This document shows, in pieces, positions 17,901-25,122 of a DNA stretch of 64,000 nt. The translations under genes and the position numbers were made by a program. This DNA is from an uncultured Roseivirga sp. Its GTDB lineage: Bacteria > Bacteroidota > Bacteroidia > Cytophagales > Cyclobacteriaceae. Each line of letters starts with the position of its first letter. The first letter of the stretch is position 1. The stretch lies in assembly GCA_947493005.1 (NCBI GenBank), contig CANLOY010000002.1, positions 186,001 to 250,000 of the forward strand, given 5' to 3'. The notes beneath the pieces are model-generated. The model had not been told where the DNA came from. It saw only the letters and a program-made list of their open reading frames with translations, and made no database searches.

Positions 17901-18438
17901 GCAAAGAAATGACCTACAGGAAGCTAAAGGCTCATTATTGGAAACTATCAGCGAAATAGACACTGTAGCCAAAGAAACTTTTCAGGAAGCCTTTGCTAAA
18001 ATCAAAGAGAACTTTATCAAGGTATTCCGGTCTTTGTTCACAGATGAGGATGATTGTGACCTAAGATTGGCTGAGCCTGATAATCCTTTGGAATCTGCCA
18101 TCGAAATCATGGCCAAACCTAAAGGAAAAAGACCTTTGACCATCAACCAGCTTTCTGGTGGAGAGAAAACGCTAACAGCAACTTCCCTCCTCTTTGCAAT
18201 CTACCTGTTAAAACCTGCCCCATTCTGTATATTCGATGAGGTAGACGCCCCTCTTGATGATGCAAACATTGACAAATTCAACAACATCATTAAGAAATTT
18301 TCAAATGAATCGCAGTTTATCATCGTTACACACAATAAACGTACTATGGCTGCCACTGATATCATTTATGGTATCACAATGATTGAACAAGGCGTATCCA
18401 GAGTAGTACCTGTTGACTTGAGGGAGTTGGCAGAATAA
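14905..18438 (+). CDS. smc: Chromosome segregation ATPase SMC
   Basis: 1177 residues, standard for SMC. The N-terminal ATPase half starts MQLTKLEIKGFKSFGDKV and has Walker A GPNGCGKSN (about 32-40). Long coiled coils flank a hinge at about residues 510-680 (LLSDIITCDQKYRV through SISGGSVGLFEG). The C-terminal half has the ABC signature LSGGEKTLTA, Walker B FCIFDEVDAPLDD and the switch THNKRTM. SMC forms a ring with ScpA/ScpB that organises and segregates the chromosome; those partners are not in this window. The stop is immediately followed by the SGNH hydrolase start, so the downstream genes may share its transcript. Confidence 0.98.
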   Translation: MQLTKLEIKGFKSFGDKVVINFDEGITGIVGPNGCGKSNVVDSIRWVLGEQKTRMLRSEKMENIIFNGTKKRKPTQLAEVSLSFKNTKNLLPTEYTEVTITRRYYRSGESEYLLNGVSCRLKDINNLFMDTGIASNSYAIIELKMVDDLLNDKDNSRRSLFEEAAGISKFKTRKKETLRKLKDTDDDLDRVEDLLFEIEKNLKSLEKQARQAERYYKLKEEYKVDSVLLARKAVSEKTENFKKLESEIKQETDRKVEIGQLVAKQEAGIEKGKTDLISKEKLLASRQKTLNEHVNKIRQFESDRKIKNERLTFLEDKSDNLRDQLESDKKSNERAAFSLESLRKELDEAEKGLTNITAEVGSLQKMYDEQKAVAQDAQQEFEDNRKSFNEKREKLYTLKKEIEIKEIQLDTLKTEFAKTESDTSEQSETLAEFDKKLATVEKDLNAKRGVLDKRKADEEKHAKAIQQTTETIDIIREELTATSRKLDSRKNEYNLTKSLVENLEGFPEAIKFLKKKANWNKNAPLLSDIITCDQKYRVTIENYLEAYMNYYIVDTERQAFEAVNILSDASKGKANFFILDALDHYEAKEPMLFENAIPATEIVEYEPKYKKLIAHILENVFIINGGPGDIPMDDKAVFITETGKYTKKKFSISGGSVGLFEGKRIGRAKNLEKLEKEIKELETKSVDIKERLEQRQQELARLKSDTFKSEIEQLQTDFSRTNEEYISLKTKKEQLGQMLSSRANRKEDIVANIEKIEASLEQLRPEVEEESSAFSKVEGIISELEVKAKTENTKLSEKSQAFNEKNIQFHQKQNRVNSVAQEIEYKQTAFEGSKQRIEKNHQELANNEAEIKRLITNTESNEDELIGMYDEKESIEKGVNEAEKDYYAQRGDIDVFDKTLRELQRKREYSDTLMMELQNKLNETKLELSSVKERLSVEFNVDLDELLSSEEEVTDERSADELEAAVLKLRDRLEKMGPVNPMAMEAYDEIKERHTFITEQRNDLQEAKGSLLETISEIDTVAKETFQEAFAKIKENFIKVFRSLFTDEDDCDLRLAEPDNPLESAIEIMAKPKGKRPLTINQLSGGEKTLTATSLLFAIYLLKPAPFCIFDEVDAPLDDANIDKFNNIIKKFSNESQFIIVTHNKRTMAATDIIYGITMIEQGVSRVVPVDLRELAE

Positions 18439-19140
18439 ATGACTAACCTTACAACTAAGATGTTGCACAGATCGAAATTAACACTGGTTCTTATTGTATT
18501 GATAACTTCCATTTCATGTATGGCACAAAGTAATAAAGCTAAAACCTACCTTGCATTAGGTGATTCATATACTATCGGTGAAAAAGTAGCTGAGAATGAA
18601 AGGTGGCCTGTTCAGCTTGCGGCACAACTGACAGAAAGAGGTATATCTGTAGAAACACCAAAAATCATTGCCAAAACAGGCTGGAGAACCGATGAGCTTA
18701 AAAAAGCCATTGTAGATGATTTCAACCTGAGCTACTCTTACGATATGGTATCACTACTGATTGGAGTTAACAATCAATATCAGTCGCGACCTATTGAGAA
18801 GTATGAAAGTGATTTTGAAAAATTGCTCAAAACCGCCATTCAACTTGCCGACAACAATCCGGAACATGTATTTGTAGTATCAATACCTGACTATGGTAAA
18901 ACTCCTTTTGGAGCCGCCAAAGAAGAGCAGATTCGCAAAGAAATTGACCTTTATAATCGTATCGCCAGAAAAATCTGTAAGAGATACAAGATTAAATATT
19001 TTAACATCACTCCAATTTCCAGAAAGGCAAAAAGCCAACCTGAATTGATTGCAAGCGATGAACTTCACCCGTCAGGAAAGATGTACAGTGCATGGGTAGA
19101 CCTAATGATTGATGATGTAGCTAAACTTATAAGAAAATGA
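18439..19140 (+). CDS. SGNH/GDSL-family lipase/esterase (exported)
   Basis: 233 residues. The ATG at 18439 directly follows the smc stop. An internal ATG at 18460 (MLHRSKLTLVLIVLI) gives a tighter signal sequence and may be the true start. The region ITSISCMAQ could be a lipobox or a signal peptidase I site. The catalytic blocks are clear: LALGDSYTIG (block I Ser), IGVNNQYQSR (block III Asn), DELHPSGKM (block V Asp/His). The family hydrolyses esters such as acyl or acetyl groups on lipids or sugars; the substrate is not predictable. It overlaps the next gene by ATGA (19137-19140). Confidence 0.9.
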   Translation: MTNLTTKMLHRSKLTLVLIVLITSISCMAQSNKAKTYLALGDSYTIGEKVAENERWPVQLAAQLTERGISVETPKIIAKTGWRTDELKKAIVDDFNLSYSYDMVSLLIGVNNQYQSRPIEKYESDFEKLLKTAIQLADNNPEHVFVVSIPDYGKTPFGAAKEEQIRKEIDLYNRIARKICKRYKIKYFNITPISRKAKSQPELIASDELHPSGKMYSAWVDLMIDDVAKLIRK

Positions 19141-19985
19141 GAGTATTAATAGCAGCACTCCTTCTCCTGAGTTTTAGCACCTTCGCACAAAAAACTACTA
19201 AAGGACCTAAAAACGGACATCTTATTATTGCGGGAGGTGCACTTAGAGACCAAGCGGTATTCGACAAATTTATTGAATTGGCGGGAGGAGAAAACTCTCA
19301 CATTATTGTGATTCCTACAGCTGGTGGATATGAAGTGACTGAGCAAAGAAATGCCAGAACAATCAGCTATTGGAAAAACCATGGAGCTGGCAAAGTCACG
19401 GTTTTACATACTACAGATCCCAAAGAGGCCAATACAAAGGCATTTGCAGATGTAATCAACGAAGCTACTGGCGTTTGGCTCCCAGGAGGCAGGCAATGGA
19501 GGTTTACCGATGCATACCTGAATACAAGAGTCCAAAGGAACCTCTTTAAGCTACTGGAAAGAAATGGTGTCATTGGAGGAAGCTCTGCTGGCGCTACCAT
19601 TCAAGGTTCCTATCTGGCTCGTGGTGATAGTAAAACAAATACTACAATGGTAGGAGACCATGAAGAGGGTTTCGGCTTTGTTCAAAACATTGCCATCGAT
19701 CAGCATACTATAGCCAGAAACAGGCAATTTGATATGTTTGAAATTCTAAAAGTCTATCCAGACCTTCTTGGCTTATCTATTGATGAAAACACTGCTGTGC
19801 TCGTGAGTGGAGATGAATTTGAAGTTATTGGTCAGCACTATGTACTCATTTATGATGGTACCTACTGGGATCAAACTAAGGGTCAATATGTTAAAGTTAA
19901 AGATGGACAAGAGCGTTTTCACTTTTTAGGTAATGGTGGGAAATACAACATGTCCACAAGACAGGTTATTCCCAGAGGTCGTTAA
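19137..19985 (+). CDS. Cyanophycinase-like S51 family peptidase (exported)
   Basis: 282 residues with signal peptide (MRVLIAALLLLSFSTFAQK). The S51 features are: GGALRDQAVFDKFIELAGG at the start, IVIPTAGG, the nucleophile elbow GVIGGSSAGATIQG (Ser in GSSAGA), and GFGFVQNIAIDQH with the catalytic His region. Cyanophycinases split beta-Asp-Arg dipeptides from cyanophycin. An exported version in a non-cyanobacterium would degrade external cyanophycin or another isoaspartyl peptide. It is translationally coupled to the SGNH gene by a 4-bp overlap, and its stop overlaps that of the convergent serine hydrolase. The exact substrate is inferred only. Confidence 0.9.
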   Translation: MRVLIAALLLLSFSTFAQKTTKGPKNGHLIIAGGALRDQAVFDKFIELAGGENSHIIVIPTAGGYEVTEQRNARTISYWKNHGAGKVTVLHTTDPKEANTKAFADVINEATGVWLPGGRQWRFTDAYLNTRVQRNLFKLLERNGVIGGSSAGATIQGSYLARGDSKTNTTMVGDHEEGFGFVQNIAIDQHTIARNRQFDMFEILKVYPDLLGLSIDENTAVLVSGDEFEVIGQHYVLIYDGTYWDQTKGQYVKVKDGQERFHFLGNGGKYNMSTRQVIPRGR

Positions 19986-21391
19986 TTTTCAAATGCTGTA
20001 AACACATAGTCTTCCATCCAATTCAGGATATTATACATCCTGTCTAACCCATGGTTTCCTCCGGTAAAAACCACCACTAAATCTAATTCCTTATTCACAA
20101 CAATAAATTGGCCCCCATTGCCACTGGCATAAAAACATCTGTATGTTTTTTCAGGGGTTACAAAGTCCCTTATCCACCATTGATACCCATAACCACCATC
20201 TTGTGAATTGATTAATGGGAATCTGGCTCGCGTACTCTTCTCAATCCACTCGGTAGAAATAATCTGGTTATCCTTCCACTTACCATCATAATGATAGACG
20301 TAACCTAGTTTCATCATTCGTCTGGATGTCATTGTAGTAATGTATGGATAGTCACCTTCTTCCTCAACCATTGAGAAAAAGTTATCCTCAGCAAATTTGG
20401 TTAAGTCTGTACCTTCATCAAGCGAATTTGATACTACATCATCCAACATAAGTGAAGCTCCTGTATTATAGGTAAACCTACTCCCCGGAACATCTCTCAT
20501 AGGTAAGCCCAAAACATAAGGAATCCATTGAGATCTTGGTTTAGCATACATAGCACTCAGATTGTGCTTTGGATGACCTTTGGGGTAGGCCCACTCTTCC
20601 CAATCAAGACCGGATGACATAGTCAAAACATGTTCTAAAGTAATATCATCTTTCAAGTCATCATCATTCAGGTCGCTATGCTCGGGAAAAAATGAATAAA
20701 AGGGTACGTCAACGTTTTCAATTATTCCTTTATCAATAGCAATTCCAACCAACATAGACCTAAAGGATTTACTAGCTGATTGAAGTGTATGGGGAGTAAA
20801 TCTATCCCAGTCGACTAATTCACCATCAAGGTTTCTTCCTGAATAATACTCTTCTAACACGAGTTTCCGATTGTGCATGAGCAAAACGCTATGCACCTCG
20901 GGATAATCACCTGCCCTTAGTCTATCAATTCCTTTAAACAACAAATCCTTAGTATCTGAATTGAGAAAATCCAATGGACCAACCTCCCAACCATCCTGAT
21001 CTCTTGGAGGAATACTGTAGCGATAATTGGTAAAAGCTTGCAATTCAGTATTTACGGAAGGAACCGAAACAATACTAAGTCGTGACTTTTGAATAACCTC
21101 TTCCCCTAACTTCCATTGAATTCTGATAAGCCCCTGATCATCTGACAAACCATTGAAACCTTCAATAACCCCTCCACCTTCAAAAACAGCAACCGCTACT
21201 TCAACACCTTTTTGAGGATTTTGATTAGCATCAGTTATCTTAATCACAATTGGCTTTGGAAGTGAATGCCCCTGAATGGTACTTTGGCTGTTCCCGGATA
21301 TTATGCTCAATTGGTATTCAACAGATGGACTATCGGAACAACTCGCTACTATCAGCAAGATTAGTCCAAAAAATACTGGTAGTCGTTTCAC
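19982..21391 (-). CDS. Lipoprotein serine hydrolase, class C beta-lactamase fold (paralog A)
   Basis: 469 residues. Signal peptide with lipobox VASC (Cys about 18), so the protein is probably anchored in a membrane. Residues about 25-120 form an Ig-like (Big_1-type) domain (KPIVIKITDANQNPQKGVEV), then a class C beta-lactamase/penicillin-binding-protein-like hydrolase: SxxK in LQSASKSFRSM, the Tyr motif near FTYNTGASLML, and YASGNGGQFIVV as the KTG/HxG-like strand. Such proteins are DD-peptidase- or esterase-like; lactamase activity is not implied. A close paralog on the same strand lies at 28718-30130, and the peptide export cassette sits between them. Confidence 0.9.
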   Translation of the reverse strand: MKRLPVFFGLILLIVASCSDSPSVEYQLSIISGNSQSTIQGHSLPKPIVIKITDANQNPQKGVEVAVAVFEGGGVIEGFNGLSDDQGLIRIQWKLGEEVIQKSRLSIVSVPSVNTELQAFTNYRYSIPPRDQDGWEVGPLDFLNSDTKDLLFKGIDRLRAGDYPEVHSVLLMHNRKLVLEEYYSGRNLDGELVDWDRFTPHTLQSASKSFRSMLVGIAIDKGIIENVDVPFYSFFPEHSDLNDDDLKDDITLEHVLTMSSGLDWEEWAYPKGHPKHNLSAMYAKPRSQWIPYVLGLPMRDVPGSRFTYNTGASLMLDDVVSNSLDEGTDLTKFAEDNFFSMVEEEGDYPYITTMTSRRMMKLGYVYHYDGKWKDNQIISTEWIEKSTRARFPLINSQDGGYGYQWWIRDFVTPEKTYRCFYASGNGGQFIVVNKELDLVVVFTGGNHGLDRMYNILNWMEDYVFTAFEN

Positions 21392-21884
21392 GTTTGAGGT
21401 TGGTTAAGTATTGACTCAATTAACCAACGAAATCACCGGTGAAAGGAACATTTCCCTCAGTTCAAAGCTTTTTCTATGTGGTTTTTATAAATACAAAAAT
21501 TGCTAGATACAATCATATCTCATCTAGTTAATCGACCTTCTAATTCAGGTGAAAATTGAAAGCATAATATCTGCAAAGAGTATAGAAATCATTTTTCCTA
21601 CAATAGCTCTTGTTAGACGCACCCATTTAGTATCCACTTTAAGTAGACTTACCAAAACAGGAGACGATTATCAAGAGTAGAAATTTGGATATGATATGAA
21701 TATTTCTTTTAAAGAATAGCATAAAAAAAATTGACATCCTCTCTTTTTTGCCTAAACATAAATACAATAAAAAGCTATTTAGAGTAAATATTATTCTTGT
21801 TTAAAGAAAAAAGAAACCATTCATACAATTCACACCATTACTTCGTTATTTTATTTAAGTAATTCACTATACATTTATATTTAA
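21392..21884. other. AT-rich regulatory gap upstream of the peptide cassette
   Basis: 493 bases without a plausible gene, clearly AT-rich, especially in the right half. It separates the divergent serine hydrolase A from the cassette and must carry promoters for both. Apart from the candidate promoter at 21731-21758 I see no strong dyads, repeats or RNA structures. Confidence 0.5.
21731..21758 (+). promoter_or_regulatory. Candidate promoter of the peptide cassette
   Basis: TTGACA (21731-21736) and TAAACA (21753-21758) lie 16 bp apart, about 125 bp before the first cassette gene. They resemble a generic -35/-10 pair rather than the Bacteroidota TTTG/TAnnTTTG pattern, so support is weak. Confidence 0.25.
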
Positions 21885-23486
21885 ATGAAAAAAACATTCG
21901 TAGTTCTAGAGCGCTTATTTAATGTTTACTCAGTTCAACACCTTTTTCGAGATTTTAAATATGAATTGAACTCCCATCCAAACTTTCCTAGTCTTAAATC
22001 AATCTCAGATACTTTAGAGCTTTTCGGTTTCGAAAATGTACCTGTGAAGTTAAAGCCAGATGACCTTGAAAAGCTTGAAGAACCATTTCTATGCTACATT
22101 AAAGAGAATGAATTAGCGTATGTCACCCCCCTAGAAAATGAGTTAATTCATTATACAAGTGAGCTTCAAAAGTCCAATACTATAACCCTATCAGACTTTA
22201 TTAGGGAGTTTAGTGGAATAGCAGTATTGCTAGAGTTCGATTCCTCTCAAACTCCAAATAGAAAAGTCGATCGTTTTAAAGAGAATCAAATAAACAAATT
22301 TCTACTAGCAACAATACTTATCCTATTGGTAGCTTTTGTTTCTGGAAACCAATCAAGATTGTCGAGTGTCCTATTTACTCAATGGTATTCCACTCTTCTT
22401 CCCATTACAAAATCAATAGGTTTGATATTTACCTCAGTTCTTGTATTAAAAGAATTTGGACATTCAGGAAGCTTTGTGGATAAGGTTTGTAAAGTCGGAA
22501 AGCAATCAGATTGCAATTCGGTATTGGAAAGCAAGTATGCCACTGTTTATGCTTGGATAAAATGGAGTGACTTAGGATTAATTTATTTCCTTTCAAGCCT
22601 TTTATTAGTTAGTATGGGCAGTTTTGGAACCGTTAATTTACTTGCTTTAGTAGCTTTTCCATATACCTTCATTTCATTGTACCAACAAATCTTCCTGATC
22701 AAAAAACTATGCCCTCTATGTCTTGGTGTAATTACTATGTTGAGTATTGAGTTTGTTTTAGGGTTGAACATGGTTCCCAACCTAAACACCCTATCTACTC
22801 AATTATTCAATGCAACACTCCTCATAATAATTACAGGAGTAGTTCATCTATTGCTAAAATCTTTAATGCTCAGTAAGAGAACCAAAGCGAGCATAGAGTA
22901 CCAATACAATCGTTTGAAGAGAGTTCCTGAAGTTGTCACTACCGTTGTGAAAAAAGAGAGGCCATTAATACTCCCGGAAGGAATTCCCATGAATTATTTG
23001 ACTTTTGGCACACAAGAACAAACATCTCTAAAAGTTCAAGCTTTTCTAAGTCTTCATTGCAGTCATTGTGGAAGACTTTTCCATAAACTGGATGAGATAT
23101 TAAATAATTCCTCAGACTTAAATATAGAACTCTTCCTGGGTTTCAATCCAAAAGACGAAGGAGATAGAGCAATCATGGAAGAGGTCCTGAGAAAATATCA
23201 TTCAGGAGAAGTTAGCAAAGCTTGGAGTATGATTGGAGAATGGTATGCGAGACCTGAAGGTTTTGTAAACACCCAAGTAGTTGCTGAGCCAACAGAAGCA
23301 TTGAAAAAACTATCCTTTACTACGAACTACTTGATGATGGCCAATGAGATTTCTGCTCTTCCAAAGTTGTTTGTTGAAAGGTATGAGAAATCTCCCCATT
23401 ATGAATTATTAGAATACGTTGAGCATTCAGATATGTTGAAAATGCAAGTATCAAAAGACCAAAGAGAAATGATCATTACTAAATAG
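21885..23486 (+). CDS. Degenerate C39 domain - VKOR - thioredoxin fusion, disulfide-forming membrane protein
   Basis: 533 residues. Residues 1-118 resemble a C39 peptidase domain without its catalytic residues: the active Cys region is replaced by HPNFPSLKSISDTLELFG, the His region by FLCYIKENELAYV, but the closing FIREFSGIAVLLE is kept. Residues about 138-330 form a VKOR membrane domain with the loop pair Cys202/Cys210 (VCKVGKQSDCNSVLESKYA) and the active CPLC (Cys276/279). Residues about 370-520 are a thioredoxin/DsbA-like domain with CSHC (Cys392/395) and a cis-Pro in SALPKLFV. VKOR-thioredoxin proteins catalyse oxidative disulfide formation. Next to a six-cysteine GG-leader peptide, the likely role is folding that peptide, with the dead C39 domain binding its leader. 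The specific substrate is inference. Confidence 0.88.
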   Translation: MKKTFVVLERLFNVYSVQHLFRDFKYELNSHPNFPSLKSISDTLELFGFENVPVKLKPDDLEKLEEPFLCYIKENELAYVTPLENELIHYTSELQKSNTITLSDFIREFSGIAVLLEFDSSQTPNRKVDRFKENQINKFLLATILILLVAFVSGNQSRLSSVLFTQWYSTLLPITKSIGLIFTSVLVLKEFGHSGSFVDKVCKVGKQSDCNSVLESKYATVYAWIKWSDLGLIYFLSSLLLVSMGSFGTVNLLALVAFPYTFISLYQQIFLIKKLCPLCLGVITMLSIEFVLGLNMVPNLNTLSTQLFNATLLIIITGVVHLLLKSLMLSKRTKASIEYQYNRLKRVPEVVTTVVKKERPLILPEGIPMNYLTFGTQEQTSLKVQAFLSLHCSHCGRLFHKLDEILNNSSDLNIELFLGFNPKDEGDRAIMEEVLRKYHSGEVSKAWSMIGEWYARPEGFVNTQVVAEPTEALKKLSFTTNYLMMANEISALPKLFVERYEKSPHYELLEYVEHSDMLKMQVSKDQREMIITK

Positions 23487-23535
23487 TGTTAACACACATT
23501 ACTTAAATTATTTTTAACTTAAAAATTTAATAATT

Positions 23536-23757
23536 ATGAAAATTATTGGAGAAAAATTAAATGAATCAGAGATGCTTTCCATTAAAGGTGGAAGTAGTTG
23601 CAACGTATGCACTTGTTCATCTGGGGATGCAGGCCCCTTTTATACTCTGACAGAAAGTCAAGCAGAGGCAAGAGCGGAGTTCGCAGACGATTGTGGTCAG
23701 AACTCAACGGTTAGTTGCATTTGGAAGCCTGATGATAATTGCCCAGGTGTTATGTAA
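23536..23757 (+). CDS. Double-glycine leader precursor peptide, six cysteines
   Basis: 73 residues. The leader MKIIGEKLNESEMLSIKGG ends in GG (residues 18-19) and has the Leu/Met-x-x-Ile pattern read by C39 peptidases. The 54-residue core begins SSCNVCTCSSGDAG and contains Cys22, 25, 27, 53, 61 and 69, enough for three disulfides, plus an acidic, Ala/Glu-rich middle. No lanthionine, radical-SAM or cyclase gene is nearby; the neighbours are a VKOR-thioredoxin protein upstream (49 bp) and a C39 ABC exporter downstream, which fits a disulfide-bonded secreted peptide. Activity (bacteriocin, signal or other) is unknown. It is short but its context makes it a real gene. Confidence 0.88.
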   Translation: MKIIGEKLNESEMLSIKGGSSCNVCTCSSGDAGPFYTLTESQAEARAEFADDCGQNSTVSCIWKPDDNCPGVM

Positions 23758-23788
23758 TAAAAATCAGGTTGAATTTTAAATCTTTTAT

Positions 23789-23819
23789 GAACTAAAGTTA
23801 CTTTAAGTAGCTTTAGTTC
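23789..23819 (+). terminator. Stem-loop after the precursor gene, probable attenuator
   Basis: GAACTAAAG (23789-23797) pairs perfectly with CTTTAGTTC (23811-23819), and inside it TACT pairs with AGTA. There is no U-run after it, so complete termination is unlikely. Its place between precursor and exporter genes suggests partial read-through or transcript-end protection, giving more precursor than transporter mRNA. Confidence 0.5.
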
Positions 23820-23835
23820 GACTATATTCAAAAAA

Positions 23836-25119
23836 ATGCAAAACTCAAATATTATCTACCTAGTCATTTTTTGTTGTACTATACTCGGCATTATTTCATG
23901 CAGTACAAAGAGTGAAAGCGAAACGTTTGGTATAGAACTGATTGAAGTTACCAATGCACTAGAATCGAGTAAGACTTTGAACGTCTCTGCTTTAGGTGTT
24001 GAATCATTTGAATATGTTTCTTTAGAAACGAATGAAAATACATTTAAGCTTGCTAACCCCTATGTGATTTCAACTATCGGTGATGATAAATTAATTGTCA
24101 AAAAGCATAGGCAAATGGCCTTGTTCAATCAAAAAACAGGGAAGTATATTTCAAATATCGGCAAATATGGAGATGACCCTTACTCCTATGGAATAATTAC
24201 TTCAACTATTAATGATAGATTTGATCAGGGCCTAGTATCTGCCTGGGCAAAAGGTTCAAAAGAGATAATTGAATACAGTATAGATACCAGACAAATAGTG
24301 AATAGAATTAATATTCAGAATGTCACTTTGAACAACGACACCCTACTTTCTCCTACTACCTCTCGCTTATTTGATGTGTTCTTTGAAGATAAAGAGAACA
24401 TATTGGCATTTTTACCTAATCTCTATGGTGACTCTCCTTTTAGATTAATACGGTTTAACGAAAAAGGAGTCATTAAAAAAGCTTACCCTCAAGGACAATC
24501 TATAAAAGAACGACCAAGGCGAGAAAATCTCTTCTTTGGAGAAGCAATTTTTTATAAATACGGTGAAACCGTAATGTTTAAAGAGCGATATTCTGACACT
24601 TTGTTTGTGGTAAACGATGAAAGTTTAAGCCCACGTTATGTATTTAATCTGGAAGACAAATCACCACCCTATCAGGATAAAAATGAGCACCTCTTTCCAA
24701 ATAAAGCATCTTACCTAAGATCTGGCATACCATATCCATACGTAGATAGAACGAGGTATCTCTTTATTGAATCTCTAATAGAAAATGATGACTTTTTGAT
24801 TTTTTCCATTATGCACATGGAAGAATTATCATATGGTTTTTTCGATAAAACTAAAGGGGGCACATACGTCTCAAAACTGCCTAATGATCCTATCAATGGG
24901 TTTTACAATGACATTGATAATTTTATTCCTTTTCGTCCTACTTACATCGACAGGAAAAACAATAAAATTGTTGGTTTTGTTACGGCTGAAGATGTGCTTA
25001 CTTGGTTCGATGAAAATCCAGAATTGGCAAATAAACTTCCTAAAGAATTATCAGCCTTATCCCGAATTCAACCGGAAGACAATCCTATTGTAATGATTGG
25101 TAAATTAAAAAATCACTAA
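23836..25119 (+). CDS. 6-bladed beta-propeller lipoprotein
   Basis: 427 residues. The signal peptide has a lipobox IISC (Cys22). The rest is compatible with the Bacteroidota 6-bladed beta-propeller family (NHL/TolB-like): SFEYVSLETNENTFKLANPY, ALFNQKTGKYISNIGKYGDD, RLIRFNEKGVIKKAY. No enzyme motif is visible. Members often sit beside peptide-maturation and transport genes; roles in binding, immunity or signalling have been suggested only by context. Here it lies between precursor and exporter, 78 bp after the precursor, and its stop is 3 bp before the exporter's TTG start. A periplasmic or outer-membrane binding or self-protection role for the exported peptide is plausible but unproven. Confidence 0.8.
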   Translation: MQNSNIIYLVIFCCTILGIISCSTKSESETFGIELIEVTNALESSKTLNVSALGVESFEYVSLETNENTFKLANPYVISTIGDDKLIVKKHRQMALFNQKTGKYISNIGKYGDDPYSYGIITSTINDRFDQGLVSAWAKGSKEIIEYSIDTRQIVNRINIQNVTLNNDTLLSPTTSRLFDVFFEDKENILAFLPNLYGDSPFRLIRFNEKGVIKKAYPQGQSIKERPRRENLFFGEAIFYKYGETVMFKERYSDTLFVVNDESLSPRYVFNLEDKSPPYQDKNEHLFPNKASYLRSGIPYPYVDRTRYLFIESLIENDDFLIFSIMHMEELSYGFFDKTKGGTYVSKLPNDPINGFYNDIDNFIPFRPTYIDRKNNKIVGFVTAEDVLTWFDENPELANKLPKELSALSRIQPEDNPIVMIGKLKNH

Positions 25120-25122
25120 GGC

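Noticed and set aside
19982-21391. Beta-lactamase resistance gene linked to the BlaI/M56 pairs
   Set aside because: The protein has the broad class C fold but an Ig-like lipoprotein layout, is far from both BlaI genes, and has no operator of either type nearby.
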